From Microbacteriaceae bacterium (GTDB lineage: Bacteria; Actinomycetota; Actinomycetes; Actinomycetales; Microbacteriaceae): 30,753 bases of DNA. Within the stretch, counting starts at the first letter, position 1; every line of letters starts with the position of its first letter. The DNA lies in NCBI GenBank assembly GCA_947486475.1, contig CANKTR010000010.1, positions 1 through 30,753 of the forward strand, given 5' to 3'. The notes beneath the pieces were generated by a model, which did not search any database, was not told where the DNA came from, and worked only from the letters and a program-made list of their open reading frames with translations. Positions 1 through 8,203 of this stretch are shown in pieces. The translations under genes and the position numbers were made by a program.

Positions 1-741
1 GACAACGTCTTTGTCTTTCTCATCATCATGAGTCAATTCCGCGTTCCCAAAAAGATGCAGCAGGAACTGCTGATGCTGGGAATCGTGTTGGCCCTCGTCT
101 TCCGCGCAATATTCATCGTCCTCGGTGCGGCGCTTCTCGAGAGCTATTCCTGGCTGTTCTATATCTTTGGCGCGTACCTCGTGTACGTGGCGATCCAGCA
201 ACTGCGCGAAAAGGACGAACACGGCAGCGGCGAAGACAACGCGGTGATGCGGTGGCTCAAGAAAGTTCTTCGGGTCCACCCCGAATGGCGAGACAGCGAC
301 CGCTGGCGCACGATGGTCAACGGCGAGAAATTCCTCACTCCGGCCATTCTCGTTCTCGTGTCGCTGGGCACCATCGACGTGATCTTTGCGCTCGACTCAA
401 TCCCCGCAATTTTTGGCATCACGACGAGCCCATTCCTCGTCCTTGCCACCAACGTCTTTGCGCTCATGGGGCTGCGCCAGTTGTACTTCCTGCTCGGCGA
501 CCTCATCGACCGCCTGCACTATTTGGGGCACGGCATCGCGGCAATCCTCGGTTTCATCGGGTTCAAACTCGTCAACCACGCGTTACACCTCAACGAACTC
601 CCGTTCATCAACAACGGGCAACACGTCGAGATCGTCCCCGAGATTCCGACGTGGCTCTCGCTCGTCGTGATTGTTCTCACGTTGGTCGTGGCGGTGCTCG
701 CGAGCCTTGCGCGCACGAAGCGCGAAGAGTCCGCAAAGTAA
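1..741 (+). CDS. TerC family integral membrane protein, 5'-truncated
   Basis: The reading frame is already open at base 1, so the true start lies outside the window; 246 residues are visible. The protein is strongly hydrophobic with several membrane segments. It carries the TerC/Alx hallmark DNVF at its visible beginning and, near the middle, [13 protein letters not shown], the second conserved acidic membrane motif. A charged loop (roughly visible residues 65-105) separates the two membrane halves. TerC proteins were named for tellurium resistance; Alx and MeeF homologues are linked to manganese export and metallation of exported proteins, so metal handling at the cytoplasmic membrane is the likely role (family knowledge; substrate not visible here). 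An ATG at 28 is internal to the conserved region and is not the start. leuC follows 28 bases after the stop, with its own promoter-like element. Confidence 0.9.
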   Translation, partial: DNVFVFLIIMSQFRVPKKMQQELLMLGIVLALVFRAIFIVLGAALLESYSWLFYIFGAYLVYVAIQQLREKDEHGSGEDNAVMRWLKKVLRVHPEWRDSDRWRTMVNGEKFLTPAILVLVSLGTIDVIFALDSIPAIFGITTSPFLVLATNVFALMGLRQLYFLLGDLIDRLHYLGHGIAAILGFIGFKLVNHALHLNELPFINNGQHVEIVPEIPTWLSLVVIVLTLVVAVLASLARTKREESAK

Positions 742-756
742 CGGGTCGCAGGCAGA

Positions 757-762
757 TAAACT
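757..762 (+). promoter_or_regulatory. -10-like TAAACT, leaderless-type promoter of leuC
   Basis: TAAACT lies 7 bases before the leuC ATG at 770 and there is no Shine-Dalgarno sequence. This spacing puts the transcription start at or beside the start codon, the actinobacterial leaderless pattern. Confidence 0.5.
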
Positions 763-769
763 GGGTCCG

Positions 770-2191
770 ATGAACGCCGCGTCTAACCGTCCACGAACAC
801 TTGCCGAAAAGGTCTGGGATGACCACCTTGTCGTCAAGGGTAAAAAAGGCGAGCCCGATCTCATCTACATCGACCTTCACCTCGTGCACGAAGTAACAAG
901 CCCGCAAGCATTCGATGGTCTCCGGCAAGCCGGACGGCCCGTTCGTCGGCCCGACCTCACGATCGCGACCGAGGACCACAACACTCCGACGCTCAACATC
1001 GGCGCACAGATCGCTGACCCGATTTCGCGAACCCAGATCGACGCACTCCGAACGAATGCGACAGAATTCGGTATTCGCCTTCACTCACTCGGTGACATCG
1101 AACAGGGAATCGTTCACGTCGTTGGGCCACAACTCGGGCTGACAATGCCTGGCATCACCGTCGTCTGTGGTGACAGCCACACCTCGACACACGGCGCGTT
1201 CGGTGCGATGGCGTTCGGAATCGGTACCTCGGAAGTCGAGCACGTTCTCGCCACTCAGACTCTTCCTCTCACGCCGTTCAAGACCATGGCGATCACGGTC
1301 AACGGCCACCTGCGTGATGGCGTCACCGCAAAGGACATCATTCTCGCGGTGATTGCAAAGATTGGCACCGGCGGTGGACAGGGCTATGTTCTGGAATATC
1401 GAGGCAGCGCGATTCGGGAATTGTCGATGGAAGGTCGGATGACGATCTGCAACATGTCAATCGAGGCGGGCGCGCGCGCCGGCATGGTTGCCCCGGACGA
1501 GACAACATTTGCGTACCTCAAGGGTCGCGCGCATGCACCGGAAGGCGCCGATTGGGAAGCGGCCGTTGCGTACTGGACGACGCTGCCGACCGATCACGGT
1601 GCAGTCTTTGACGCCGAGGTCGTGCTCGATGGCGACCTACTCGAGCCCTTTGTCACGTGGGGGACGAATCCGGGCCAGGGTGTTGCGCTGTCGGCATCGG
1701 TCCCGAACCCCGCAGACATCGCCGACCCCAACGAACGCGAAAGCGCGAAACGTGCTCTCGAATACATGGACCTCGCGGCGGGAACCCCGATGAAGGACAT
1801 CCGCGTCGACCAGGTGTTCATGGGTTCGTGCACGAATTCCCGCATCGAAGACCTTCGTGCATTCGCGAGTGTAATCAAGGGCAAAAAGCTGGCTGACGGC
1901 GTCAAACTCATGGTAGTTCCGGGTTCTGCTCGTGTTCGACTCGAGGCCGAGGCCGAAGGAATCGACGCGATTGTGACCGAATTCGGCGGAGAGTGGCGGT
2001 TCGCCGGCTGCTCGATGTGCCTCGGGATGAACCCCGACAAGCTTCAGCCGGGCGAACGTTGTGCGTCGACGTCGAATCGAAACTTCGAAGGGCGACAGGG
2101 TGCTGGGGGTCGGACGCACTTGGTCTCGCCACTGGTCGCCGCCGCAACCGCAATTCGCGGAACGCTCTCGAGCCCGTGGGATGTGGAATAG
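770..2191 (+). CDS. leuC: 3-isopropylmalate dehydratase, large subunit
   Basis: With LeuD it isomerises 2-isopropylmalate to 3-isopropylmalate, the second step of leucine synthesis in the cytosol. The 473-residue product has normal LeuC length. The three [4Fe-4S] cysteines of the aconitase fold are visible: one in GSCTNSR and two in [26 protein letters not shown], an active-site loop, and the C-terminal block [15 protein letters not shown] are also intact. The ATG at 770 is preferred over an in-frame start at 671 because the earlier one lies inside terC and adds residues unlike LeuC, whereas [16 protein letters not shown] begins as LeuC proteins do. leuD begins 2 bases after the stop, so the two subunits are made from one transcript. 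Confidence 0.97.
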   Translation: MNAASNRPRTLAEKVWDDHLVVKGKKGEPDLIYIDLHLVHEVTSPQAFDGLRQAGRPVRRPDLTIATEDHNTPTLNIGAQIADPISRTQIDALRTNATEFGIRLHSLGDIEQGIVHVVGPQLGLTMPGITVVCGDSHTSTHGAFGAMAFGIGTSEVEHVLATQTLPLTPFKTMAITVNGHLRDGVTAKDIILAVIAKIGTGGGQGYVLEYRGSAIRELSMEGRMTICNMSIEAGARAGMVAPDETTFAYLKGRAHAPEGADWEAAVAYWTTLPTDHGAVFDAEVVLDGDLLEPFVTWGTNPGQGVALSASVPNPADIADPNERESAKRALEYMDLAAGTPMKDIRVDQVFMGSCTNSRIEDLRAFASVIKGKKLADGVKLMVVPGSARVRLEAEAEGIDAIVTEFGGEWRFAGCSMCLGMNPDKLQPGERCASTSNRNFEGRQGAGGRTHLVSPLVAAATAIRGTLSSPWDVE

Positions 2192-2193
2192 AC

Positions 2194-2790
2194 GTGGACA
2201 AAGTTTCGACCATTTCGGGAATCGGCACACCGCTGCGGCGCGCAAATGTGGACACCGACCAGATCATCCCCGCGGAATTCCTCAAGCGGGTCACGAAGAC
2301 GGGTTTTGAGGACGCGTTGTTCGAGCGCTGGCGTCAAGACCCCGAGTTTGTTCTCAACACGGAACCGTATTCGCGCGGAACAGTGCTTGTCGCCGGCATG
2401 GATTTTGGAACGGGTTCGTCGCGAGAACACGCGGTCTGGGCGCTGTGGGACTTTGGTTTCCGCGCCGTCGTCGCACCGCGCTTCGGCGACATCTTCCGAG
2501 GAAACTCTGGCAAACAGGGCCTGCTCACCGCCGTCGTGCCCGAGGCCGTTGTTGAGCGGATCTGGGCGGCGTTGGAAGCCACCCCCGGCACCGAGGTGAC
2601 CGTTGATGTCGAGTCGCGAACGGTAACCTGTGGAAGCGTCACTAGCGCATTCGAGATTGACGACTACACCCGATGGAGGCTCATGGAAGGCCTCGACGAC
2701 ATTGGTTTGACGCTGCGTCACGAGAACGACATTGACGGTTTTGAATCCCGCCGCGAATCGTGGCGCCCGACGACATTGCCCGCCCGATGA
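2194..2790 (+). CDS. leuD: 3-isopropylmalate dehydratase, small subunit
   Basis: Swivel-domain subunit of isopropylmalate isomerase, partner of the LeuC encoded just upstream. The product is 198 residues, the usual size. Recognisable blocks are [15 protein letters not shown] near the N-terminus, [15 protein letters not shown] (the substrate-binding loop) and the [12 protein letters not shown] region. I place the start at GTG 2194 because the protein then begins [22 protein letters not shown], matching LeuD; the reading frame runs upstream into leuC but that part does not resemble the family. The intercistronic gap is 2 bases, suggesting translational coupling. The stop codon overlaps the preferred murA start (ATGA at 2787-2790), so leucine synthesis and peptidoglycan synthesis genes are physically coupled here. 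Confidence 0.96.
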   Translation: MDKVSTISGIGTPLRRANVDTDQIIPAEFLKRVTKTGFEDALFERWRQDPEFVLNTEPYSRGTVLVAGMDFGTGSSREHAVWALWDFGFRAVVAPRFGDIFRGNSGKQGLLTAVVPEAVVERIWAALEATPGTEVTVDVESRTVTCGSVTSAFEIDDYTRWRLMEGLDDIGLTLRHENDIDGFESRRESWRPTTLPAR

Positions 2791-4154
2791 CGCCAGCCGA
2801 CGACGACGCTCGTCGCCAAGGAGCGAAGGTTGGCCTGTCGGTCGACACGCTCATCATTCACGGCGGAAAGCCGCTGCACGGTCGCGTTGATGTGCGTGGT
2901 GCAAAGAATCTGGTGACGAAGGCGATGGTCGCAGCCCTTCTGGGCGATTCGCCGTCGATTCTGCGGGATGTCCCCAACATCTCGGATGTCGCCGTCGTGC
3001 GCGGTCTCCTTGAAGCTCACGGTGTTCACGTGACGGACTCGGCCGAAGGCGAACTCACTCTTGACCCGACGAATGTCACGAGCGCTCACTTTGCAGAGAT
3101 CGATGCGCACGCCGGTTCCAGCCGAATCCCGATTTTGTTCTGCGGCCCACTGCTTCACCAGTTGGGTGAAGCGTTTATCCCCGACCTCGGCGGCTGCCGT
3201 ATCGGCGATCGCCCCATTGACTTCCACCTTGATGCCCTTCGAGCCTTTGGCGCGGTGGTGACCAAGCAACCGCAGGGGATTCATTTGACGGCGCCTGAGC
3301 GACTCGTCGGCGCCCACATCGAATTGCCCTTCCCGTCCGTCGGCGCGACCGAGCAGGTCTTGCTCACCGCGGTTCGCGCCGAGGGAGTGACGGAACTCAA
3401 GAACGCCGCGATCGAACCCGAAATTATGGACCTCATCGCGATCCTGCAAAAGATGGGTGCGATCATCTGGATCGAACCGAATCGAACGATTTTCATCGAA
3501 GGAGTCGAAAGTCTTCACGGCTACGATCACCGATCTCTCTTCGATCGCAACGAAGCGGCGTCGTGGGCGTGCGCCGCACTCGTGACCAAAGGCGACATTT
3601 TTGTCGTCGGCGCCAAACAACAGGAGCTTCTGACGTTCCTCAATGTTTTCCGAAAGGTCGGCGGTGAGTTTGAGGTCCACGAGGACGGAATTCGATTCCG
3701 ACACCCCGGAGGACAATTGAAGCCAGTCGTCGTCGAAACCGATGTTCACCCCGGTTTTATGACCGACTGGCAGCAGCCGCTTGTTGTCGCACTCACTCAG
3801 GCCGAGGGTAAGTCCATCGTGCACGAGACCGTCTACGAGAACCGCTTCGGGTTCACCGAATCGCTGAACAAGATGGGTGCAGACATCGTCGTCCACCAGG
3901 ACGGAATCGCGTCCATCACGCGTCGTGTCCCGCGTCGAAAATTAGAACAGGCCGCGGTCATTGTGGGGCCGACCCCACTCCACGGCGCCGACATCCGAGT
4001 CCCCGACCTTCGCGGAGGCTTCTCGCACCTCATCGCCGCGCTGGCGGCATCGGGCACGAGCACGATCAGCAACGTCGGAATAATCGCCCGCGGATACGAG
4101 CACTTCATCGACAAGCTCCGTGACCTCGGCGCCGACTTTGAGCTCGCGGACTAG
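2787..4154 (+). CDS. murA: UDP-N-acetylglucosamine 1-carboxyvinyltransferase
   Basis: MurA transfers enolpyruvate from PEP to UDP-GlcNAc, the first committed step of peptidoglycan synthesis, in the cytosol. The ATG at 2787 gives 455 residues. An in-frame GTG at 2760 is possible, but the ATG forms a 4-base ATGA overlap with leuD and the added residues are not MurA-like. The [16 protein letters not shown] block near residue 40 is the MurA KN motif. The catalytic loop reads [13 protein letters not shown] with Cys at about residue 137, so this enzyme has the classical fosfomycin-sensitive cysteine rather than the aspartate of mycobacterial Mur[10 protein letters not shown] and the [16 protein letters not shown] region are also typical. 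Its stop TAG is the first half of a -10-like hexamer before plsC. Confidence 0.96.
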   Translation: MTPADDDARRQGAKVGLSVDTLIIHGGKPLHGRVDVRGAKNLVTKAMVAALLGDSPSILRDVPNISDVAVVRGLLEAHGVHVTDSAEGELTLDPTNVTSAHFAEIDAHAGSSRIPILFCGPLLHQLGEAFIPDLGGCRIGDRPIDFHLDALRAFGAVVTKQPQGIHLTAPERLVGAHIELPFPSVGATEQVLLTAVRAEGVTELKNAAIEPEIMDLIAILQKMGAIIWIEPNRTIFIEGVESLHGYDHRSLFDRNEAASWACAALVTKGDIFVVGAKQQELLTFLNVFRKVGGEFEVHEDGIRFRHPGGQLKPVVVETDVHPGFMTDWQQPLVVALTQAEGKSIVHETVYENRFGFTESLNKMGADIVVHQDGIASITRRVPRRKLEQAAVIVGPTPLHGADIRVPDLRGGFSHLIAALAASGTSTISNVGIIARGYEHFIDKLRDLGADFELAD

Positions 4155-4157
4155 GCT
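4152..4157 (+). promoter_or_regulatory. -10-like TAGGCT formed by the murA stop codon, upstream of plsC
   Basis: The murA stop TAG plus GCT makes TAGGCT. A start about 7 bases later would give an mRNA beginning at the plsC Shine-Dalgarno sequence AAGGAGG (4164-4170), 6 bases before the ATG. Confidence 0.35.
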
Positions 4158-4176
4158 TTCCGCAAGGAGGAGCAGG

Positions 4177-4911
4177 ATGACGAAGACCGAAAAAACGCTG
4201 CGCTGGCGCGTGACCGCGAGCATTGCCCTGCCCCTCATGTGGCTCATTTCGCGGGTAACGGTTCGCGGTATCGACAACGTACCGGCCACGGGTGGGTTCA
4301 TCCTCGCGCCCTGCCATTTCAGCGCGATCGACCCGGTGGTGATGGGTGTCGCGATGTGGAAGGCGGGTCGCACTCCTCGTTTCATGGCGAAAGAATCCCT
4401 GTTTCGCGTCCCCGTTTTGGGCTCGGTGCTCCGCGGGCTCGGCCAAATTCCGGTGGATCGGGCAGGCCACCAGCGTGCGCTGGGGCCGATGAAAGCCGCC
4501 CGCTCTGTCGCAAAAACAGGGGGAGGGATTATCGTCTACCCCGAGGGCTCTCTGACGCGCGACCCCGACCTGTGGCCGATGCGAGGGAAGACGGGCGCTG
4601 TCCGAATGGCTCTCGATGCCAACATCCCCTTGATTCCCGCAGCCCACTGGGGGACACAGATTCTGATGCCGCGGTATTCGGGAAAAATCCGTTTCTTTCC
4701 GCCGACACCGATTACCGTCCTCATCGGCAGACCGATTGACCTATCGGCCTTTAGCGGCAAGGTACTCGATCAGAAGTTGCTCACCGCGGCGACCGAGATT
4801 TTGATGAAGGCCATCGCTGATCTTCAAGGGCAATTGCGCGGCGCAACGCCGCCAACCACACGGTGGGACCCGGTCGAACACAACCAAGCCACAACGGGGA
4901 AGTTTAAATGA
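4177..4911 (+). CDS. plsC: 1-acyl-sn-glycerol-3-phosphate acyltransferase family protein
   Basis: Membrane-associated acyltransferase that would convert lysophosphatidic acid to phosphatidic acid in phospholipid synthesis. The ATG at 4177 is fixed by a strong Shine-Dalgarno AAGGAGG 6 bases upstream; 244 residues is normal. The four acyltransferase motifs are visible: H47-x4-D52 in CHFSAIDP, a KESLF block near residue 72, GQIPVDR at 89-95, and YPEGS at 121-125, which binds the phosphate. An N-terminal hydrophobic stretch (about residues 13-25) may contact the membrane. It overlaps gpsA by ATGA at 4908-4911; gpsA makes the glycerol-3-phosphate backbone, so the pair forms a phospholipid unit. 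Several PlsC paralogues exist in actinobacteria, so the exact acyl acceptor is uncertain. Confidence 0.9.
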   Translation: MTKTEKTLRWRVTASIALPLMWLISRVTVRGIDNVPATGGFILAPCHFSAIDPVVMGVAMWKAGRTPRFMAKESLFRVPVLGSVLRGLGQIPVDRAGHQRALGPMKAARSVAKTGGGIIVYPEGSLTRDPDLWPMRGKTGAVRMALDANIPLIPAAHWGTQILMPRYSGKIRFFPPTPITVLIGRPIDLSAFSGKVLDQKLLTAATEILMKAIADLQGQLRGATPPTTRWDPVEHNQATTGKFK

Positions 4912-5909
4912 CCACCGTTGCGGTACTCGGAGCGGGTGCGTGGGGGACAACGTTCGCGAAGGTCCTCGCCGACGGTGGCGCTGACGTTCAGTTGTGGGCT
5001 CGCCGTGACGAAATCGCCCGCGAAATCAACGAAACCCATCGCAACACCACGTATCTGCAACGCGTCAATCTGCCGCTGACCATCACCGCATCAACGTCGT
5101 TGCCGGTGGTGCTCGCCGGGGCAGATGAAGTGTATTTGTCTGTTCCGTCTCAGTCATTGCGATCGGTGCTCGACGGTATGGAAGGTCAACTAGGGGACAC
5201 TGTTCCCGTCGTGTCACTCATGAAGGGCGTCGAACGACAATCCGGACTGCGGATGAGCGAAGTGATTCGTGACGTGACGGGAATCGACGAAGCCCGTATC
5301 GCGGTCGTCTCCGGCCCGAACCTCGCGCTCGAACTCGCAAAGGAAGAGCCGACCGCCTCGGCCGTGTCGTCGACCAGCACCGAGACTGCTGTTACCGTCG
5401 CCGCGACGTGTCGCAACCAGTACTTCACGACGCTAATCAACACCGACGTCATCGGCACCGAATTTGGTGGTGTTCTGAAAAACCTCATTGCGGTCGCCGT
5501 GGGAATCGCGGACGGCGTCGGATATGGCGACAACACCAAGGCGTCCATCATCACGCGCGGGCTAGCCGAACTGTCCGCGTTCGCCTCGGCGTACGGTGCG
5601 CGCCCAGAGACCATGTGGGGACTTGCCGGGCTGGGCGACCTGATTGCCACCTGTGAATCCCCGCTGTCGCGCAACAACACCGCCGGACGGTTGTTGGGGC
5701 AGGGCTATTCGTTTGACAGTGTCATTCGGCAGATGGACCAGACCGCTGAGGGCCTGTCGTCCGTCGATCCGATCCTCGTGCTCGCCGCCGCCAAAGGCGT
5801 GTCCATGCCGATTGTCTCGCAGGTTCAACGAGTCTTGCAGGGCACGCTCGACCCGCGCGAACTTGCGCCGCACCTCGCGACCGACTCCGAAACTCCGTCG
5901 GAGGAATAG
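4908..5909 (+). CDS. gpsA: NAD(P)-dependent glycerol-3-phosphate dehydrogenase
   Basis: Reduces dihydroxyacetone phosphate to sn-glycerol 3-phosphate, the backbone for phospholipids, in the cytosol. The 333-residue product is full length. It shows the Rossmann nucleotide loop GAGAWGT at 8-14, LMKGVER with Lys106, SGPN at 135-138, and the catalytic-lysine block GGVLKNLIAVAVGIADG (Lys191) followed by DNTKASIITRG. The start ATG is within the ATGA overlap with plsC, so translation is probably coupled. The last codons contain the Shine-Dalgarno GGAGG (5900-5904) for the hydrolase gene, whose GTG directly abuts this stop codon. Confidence 0.97.
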   Translation: MTTVAVLGAGAWGTTFAKVLADGGADVQLWARRDEIAREINETHRNTTYLQRVNLPLTITASTSLPVVLAGADEVYLSVPSQSLRSVLDGMEGQLGDTVPVVSLMKGVERQSGLRMSEVIRDVTGIDEARIAVVSGPNLALELAKEEPTASAVSSTSTETAVTVAATCRNQYFTTLINTDVIGTEFGGVLKNLIAVAVGIADGVGYGDNTKASIITRGLAELSAFASAYGARPETMWGLAGLGDLIATCESPLSRNNTAGRLLGQGYSFDSVIRQMDQTAEGLSSVDPILVLAAAKGVSMPIVSQVQRVLQGTLDPRELAPHLATDSETPSEE

Positions 5910-6638
5910 GTGGCGATCCAGGCGCTGGCTGATGGCCGGGTGCTCGCCGAACGAATTGGCGGGACGCCCGTGCACGTCGTCGCACTTCACGGCTGGGGGC
6001 GGTCCGGGGTTGATTTCACTGGACCGTTGGCCGGGCTTGACGCCCTGGCGATTCACCTGCCCGGCTTCGGTCCGGCGGCCGCACCGGACGCCGTCTGGGG
6101 GACTGACGATTACGCGCGTCTCGTCGCCGACGCAATCGAACCTCTCGCGCCTGTTGTGCTCGTCGGACATTCGTTTGGTGGTCGTATCGCCGTTCGTCTG
6201 GCCGCATTGCGTCCCGAACTGGTGTGCGGTCTTGTGCTGACCGGTGCGCCGGTGGTGCGGCTCACGCCCGCTTCGAAGCCGAAACTGTCGTATCGAATTG
6301 CGAAGACGCTCAATCGAATCGGGCTCGTTCCGGACTCGGTGATGGCGGCTCGACGCACACAGGCGGGTAGCGCCGACTACAACGCGGCCCAGGGAATCAT
6401 GCGGGACATCATGGTCAAGACCGTGAACGAGAACTACGACGACGACCTCGCGCGAATCACCGCACCTACGTGGCTGGTGTGGGGCGAAAACGACACGGCG
6501 GCACCGACCGCCGCCGGCAAGGTCGCATCCGAGCGCATTCGAGGGGCTCGCTGGACTGTCGTCGCGGGCGAGGCACACCTGTTGACACCCGTGCTGTCGG
6601 CTGCAGTTCGCGCTGCGGTTGACGAGGCACTCGCATGA
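5910..6638 (+). CDS. alpha/beta-fold hydrolase, first gene of the MurF-like/Ddl-like cassette
   Basis: A 242-residue single-domain alpha/beta hydrolase. The oxyanion-hole motif HGWG is at 27-30, the nucleophile elbow GHSFGG at 86-91 (Ser88), the likely acid Asp195 in WGENDT, and the catalytic His223 in GEAHLL, so the triad appears complete. No signal peptide or membrane segment is evident, suggesting a cytoplasmic enzyme. The GTG start at 5910 abuts the gpsA stop and has GGAGG 5 bases upstream. The 3' end overlaps the MurF-like gene by ATGA. The substrate cannot be read from the sequence. Position suggests it acts on the same cell-wall or lipid intermediate as the two ligases that follow (inference); an unrelated housekeeping esterase is the alternative. 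Confidence 0.85.
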   Translation: MAIQALADGRVLAERIGGTPVHVVALHGWGRSGVDFTGPLAGLDALAIHLPGFGPAAAPDAVWGTDDYARLVADAIEPLAPVVLVGHSFGGRIAVRLAALRPELVCGLVLTGAPVVRLTPASKPKLSYRIAKTLNRIGLVPDSVMAARRTQAGSADYNAAQGIMRDIMVKTVNENYDDDLARITAPTWLVWGENDTAAPTAAGKVASERIRGARWTVVAGEAHLLTPVLSAAVRAAVDEALA

Positions 6639-8164
6639 CCGAACTTCTCGCATGGGCAATCATCGGGCTGCTCCCCGCGATTGTTGGCGTCAAATGGCTG
6701 AGGGTCGCGCAACGTGAGCATTACATCGCCGTTTGGACGACTCGAATCGCGCTCGGGTGGGGGCGATCTCGGCAGGTGTCGTGGTGGCCCATCATCGCGG
6801 CAGTTGCCCTCGAATTCCTGTCCTCGTACATCTCGACCGCGTCGTGGTGGACATCACTTGTCGTGCCGACCGCCGTCTTCGGCCTGGCGGTGTGGTGGCC
6901 GTGGGGACTGCGTTTCCGCGGGACGTCTTCGCCGCTGCAGTGGACGGCTCGGCTTCGCCGACTCGCCGCGCTGTGGCTGGTGCTTTCGTGGCTGTTTCTG
7001 TTCGCGGCGAGCGTTGTGAGTCTGTCGTACGCCATCGTGTTGTTCGCCTTCCTCGCACCGGGAATCATGGACGTCGCGCTGATGATTGCACAGCCGATTG
7101 AGAAGGCGCTGTCACGTCAGTGGCTCGTCGCCGCACAGAAGAAACTTCGTCAGGTAAACCCAACGGTTGTGGCGATCACCGGCTCATATGGGAAGACGTC
7201 GACGAAGGGTAACGTCGCCCACCTCGTCGCAGCGAAGTATTCCGTCGTACCGAGCCCCGCATCGTTCAACAACCTCATGGGACTGGCGCGAGCCGTCAAC
7301 GACAAGTTGACCCCGGGCACCGAGGTGTTCGTCGCCGAGATGGGCGTGTATGGCGAGGGCGAGATTCGTGAACTGTCGAAATCGTTCCCGCCGGATATCG
7401 CCGCGATCACGACGATTGGCGAGGCCCACCTTGAGCGCATGGGAAGCCGTGAGGTCATCCTGCGAGCCAAGAGCGAGATTGTCGAGAACGCCACGACGGT
7501 CGTGTTGCCCATCGACGAGCCCGACCTCGCGGCGCTCGCGAACCGGTGCGAGTCCGAGGGAAAGCGAGTCATTCGCGTCAGTGCCGCCGGGGCCAAGGCC
7601 AATGTGTCCGTTGATCCAGCGAAGGGCACCGTCACGATTGGCGCGGACTCAGTTTCGGTTCAGATCTCGGGCGTGGGCCATGCGGTCAACGTCGCCGTCG
7701 CGGTCGGAATCGCTCACGCGCTCGACGTGCCTCTCGCGGTTCTTGCGCCAAAGCTCGGGAATCTGCCGACCGCTGCCCACCGCGCCGAGCCGCAGCAGGC
7801 TCCGAGTGGCGCGATCATTATCGATGACTCGTATAACGCGAACCCGATCGGTGCAGCTCGTGCCGTCGAGGGCGGAGCGGCGCTGGCGAAGGGGCGGAAG
7901 GGTCCCTTCATCGTCGTGACCCCGGGCATGATCGAACTTGGCACCGTTCAATTTGACCGCAACCGTGGATTGTCCACACAGGTCGCCAAGGCCGGGGGCG
8001 AGCTCTTCGTCGTTGGGCACACGAACCGCACAGCGCTAGTCGCGGGCCACCCGTCGGCACAGGTTTTTGCCGACAGGCCCACCGCCATGGCCATGGCCCT
8101 CGAACGCGCCGGCGCTTCGGGCGTTATCCTTGTCGAAAACGACCTGCCTGATCATTACGCGTAA
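6635..8164 (+). CDS. membrane-anchored MurF-like Mur ligase
   Basis: A 509-residue protein with two parts. Residues 1-160 are hydrophobic and Trp-rich with about five predicted membrane segments (near 4-22, 48-66, 72-92, 111-130 and 131-152). The rest is a complete Mur ligase: ATP loop GSYGKTSTK at 183-191, EMG at 235-237 (MurF type), the AKSEI block with candidate carbamylated Lys279, HRAE near 382, and DDSYNANP at 397-404, diagnostic of the MurF branch. Ordinary MurF is soluble and about 450-470 residues, adding D-Ala-D-Ala to UDP-MurNAc-tripeptide. Fusion to a membrane domain suggests a lipid-linked or membrane-side substrate (inference). It overlaps the hydrolase gene by 4 bases and precedes a Ddl-like gene by 39 bases. 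A second, canonical murF is expected elsewhere in the genome. Confidence 0.87.
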   Translation: MTELLAWAIIGLLPAIVGVKWLRVAQREHYIAVWTTRIALGWGRSRQVSWWPIIAAVALEFLSSYISTASWWTSLVVPTAVFGLAVWWPWGLRFRGTSSPLQWTARLRRLAALWLVLSWLFLFAASVVSLSYAIVLFAFLAPGIMDVALMIAQPIEKALSRQWLVAAQKKLRQVNPTVVAITGSYGKTSTKGNVAHLVAAKYSVVPSPASFNNLMGLARAVNDKLTPGTEVFVAEMGVYGEGEIRELSKSFPPDIAAITTIGEAHLERMGSREVILRAKSEIVENATTVVLPIDEPDLAALANRCESEGKRVIRVSAAGAKANVSVDPAKGTVTIGADSVSVQISGVGHAVNVAVAVGIAHALDVPLAVLAPKLGNLPTAAHRAEPQQAPSGAIIIDDSYNANPIGAARAVEGGAALAKGRKGPFIVVTPGMIELGTVQFDRNRGLSTQVAKAGGELFVVGHTNRTALVAGHPSAQVFADRPTAMAMALERAGASGVILVENDLPDHYA

Positions 8165-8169
8165 TTACC

Positions 8170-8190
8170 GGCTTCCGGGGCAGGGGAGCC
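8170..8190 (+). other. hairpin between the MurF-like and Ddl-like genes
   Basis: GGCTTCC (8170-8176) pairs with GGGAGCC (8184-8190), one pair being T.G, around a 7-base loop. It fills half of the 39-base gap. There is no T-run, so a classic terminator is unlikely; it may be an mRNA processing or stability element. Confidence 0.4.
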
Positions 8191-8203
8191 AGACGGGAAT
8201 CCG

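Noticed and set aside
671..769. Longer N-terminus for LeuC
   Set aside because: The extension overlaps terC and is unlike LeuC; the ATG at 770 has the expected N-terminus and a -10-like element 7 bases upstream.
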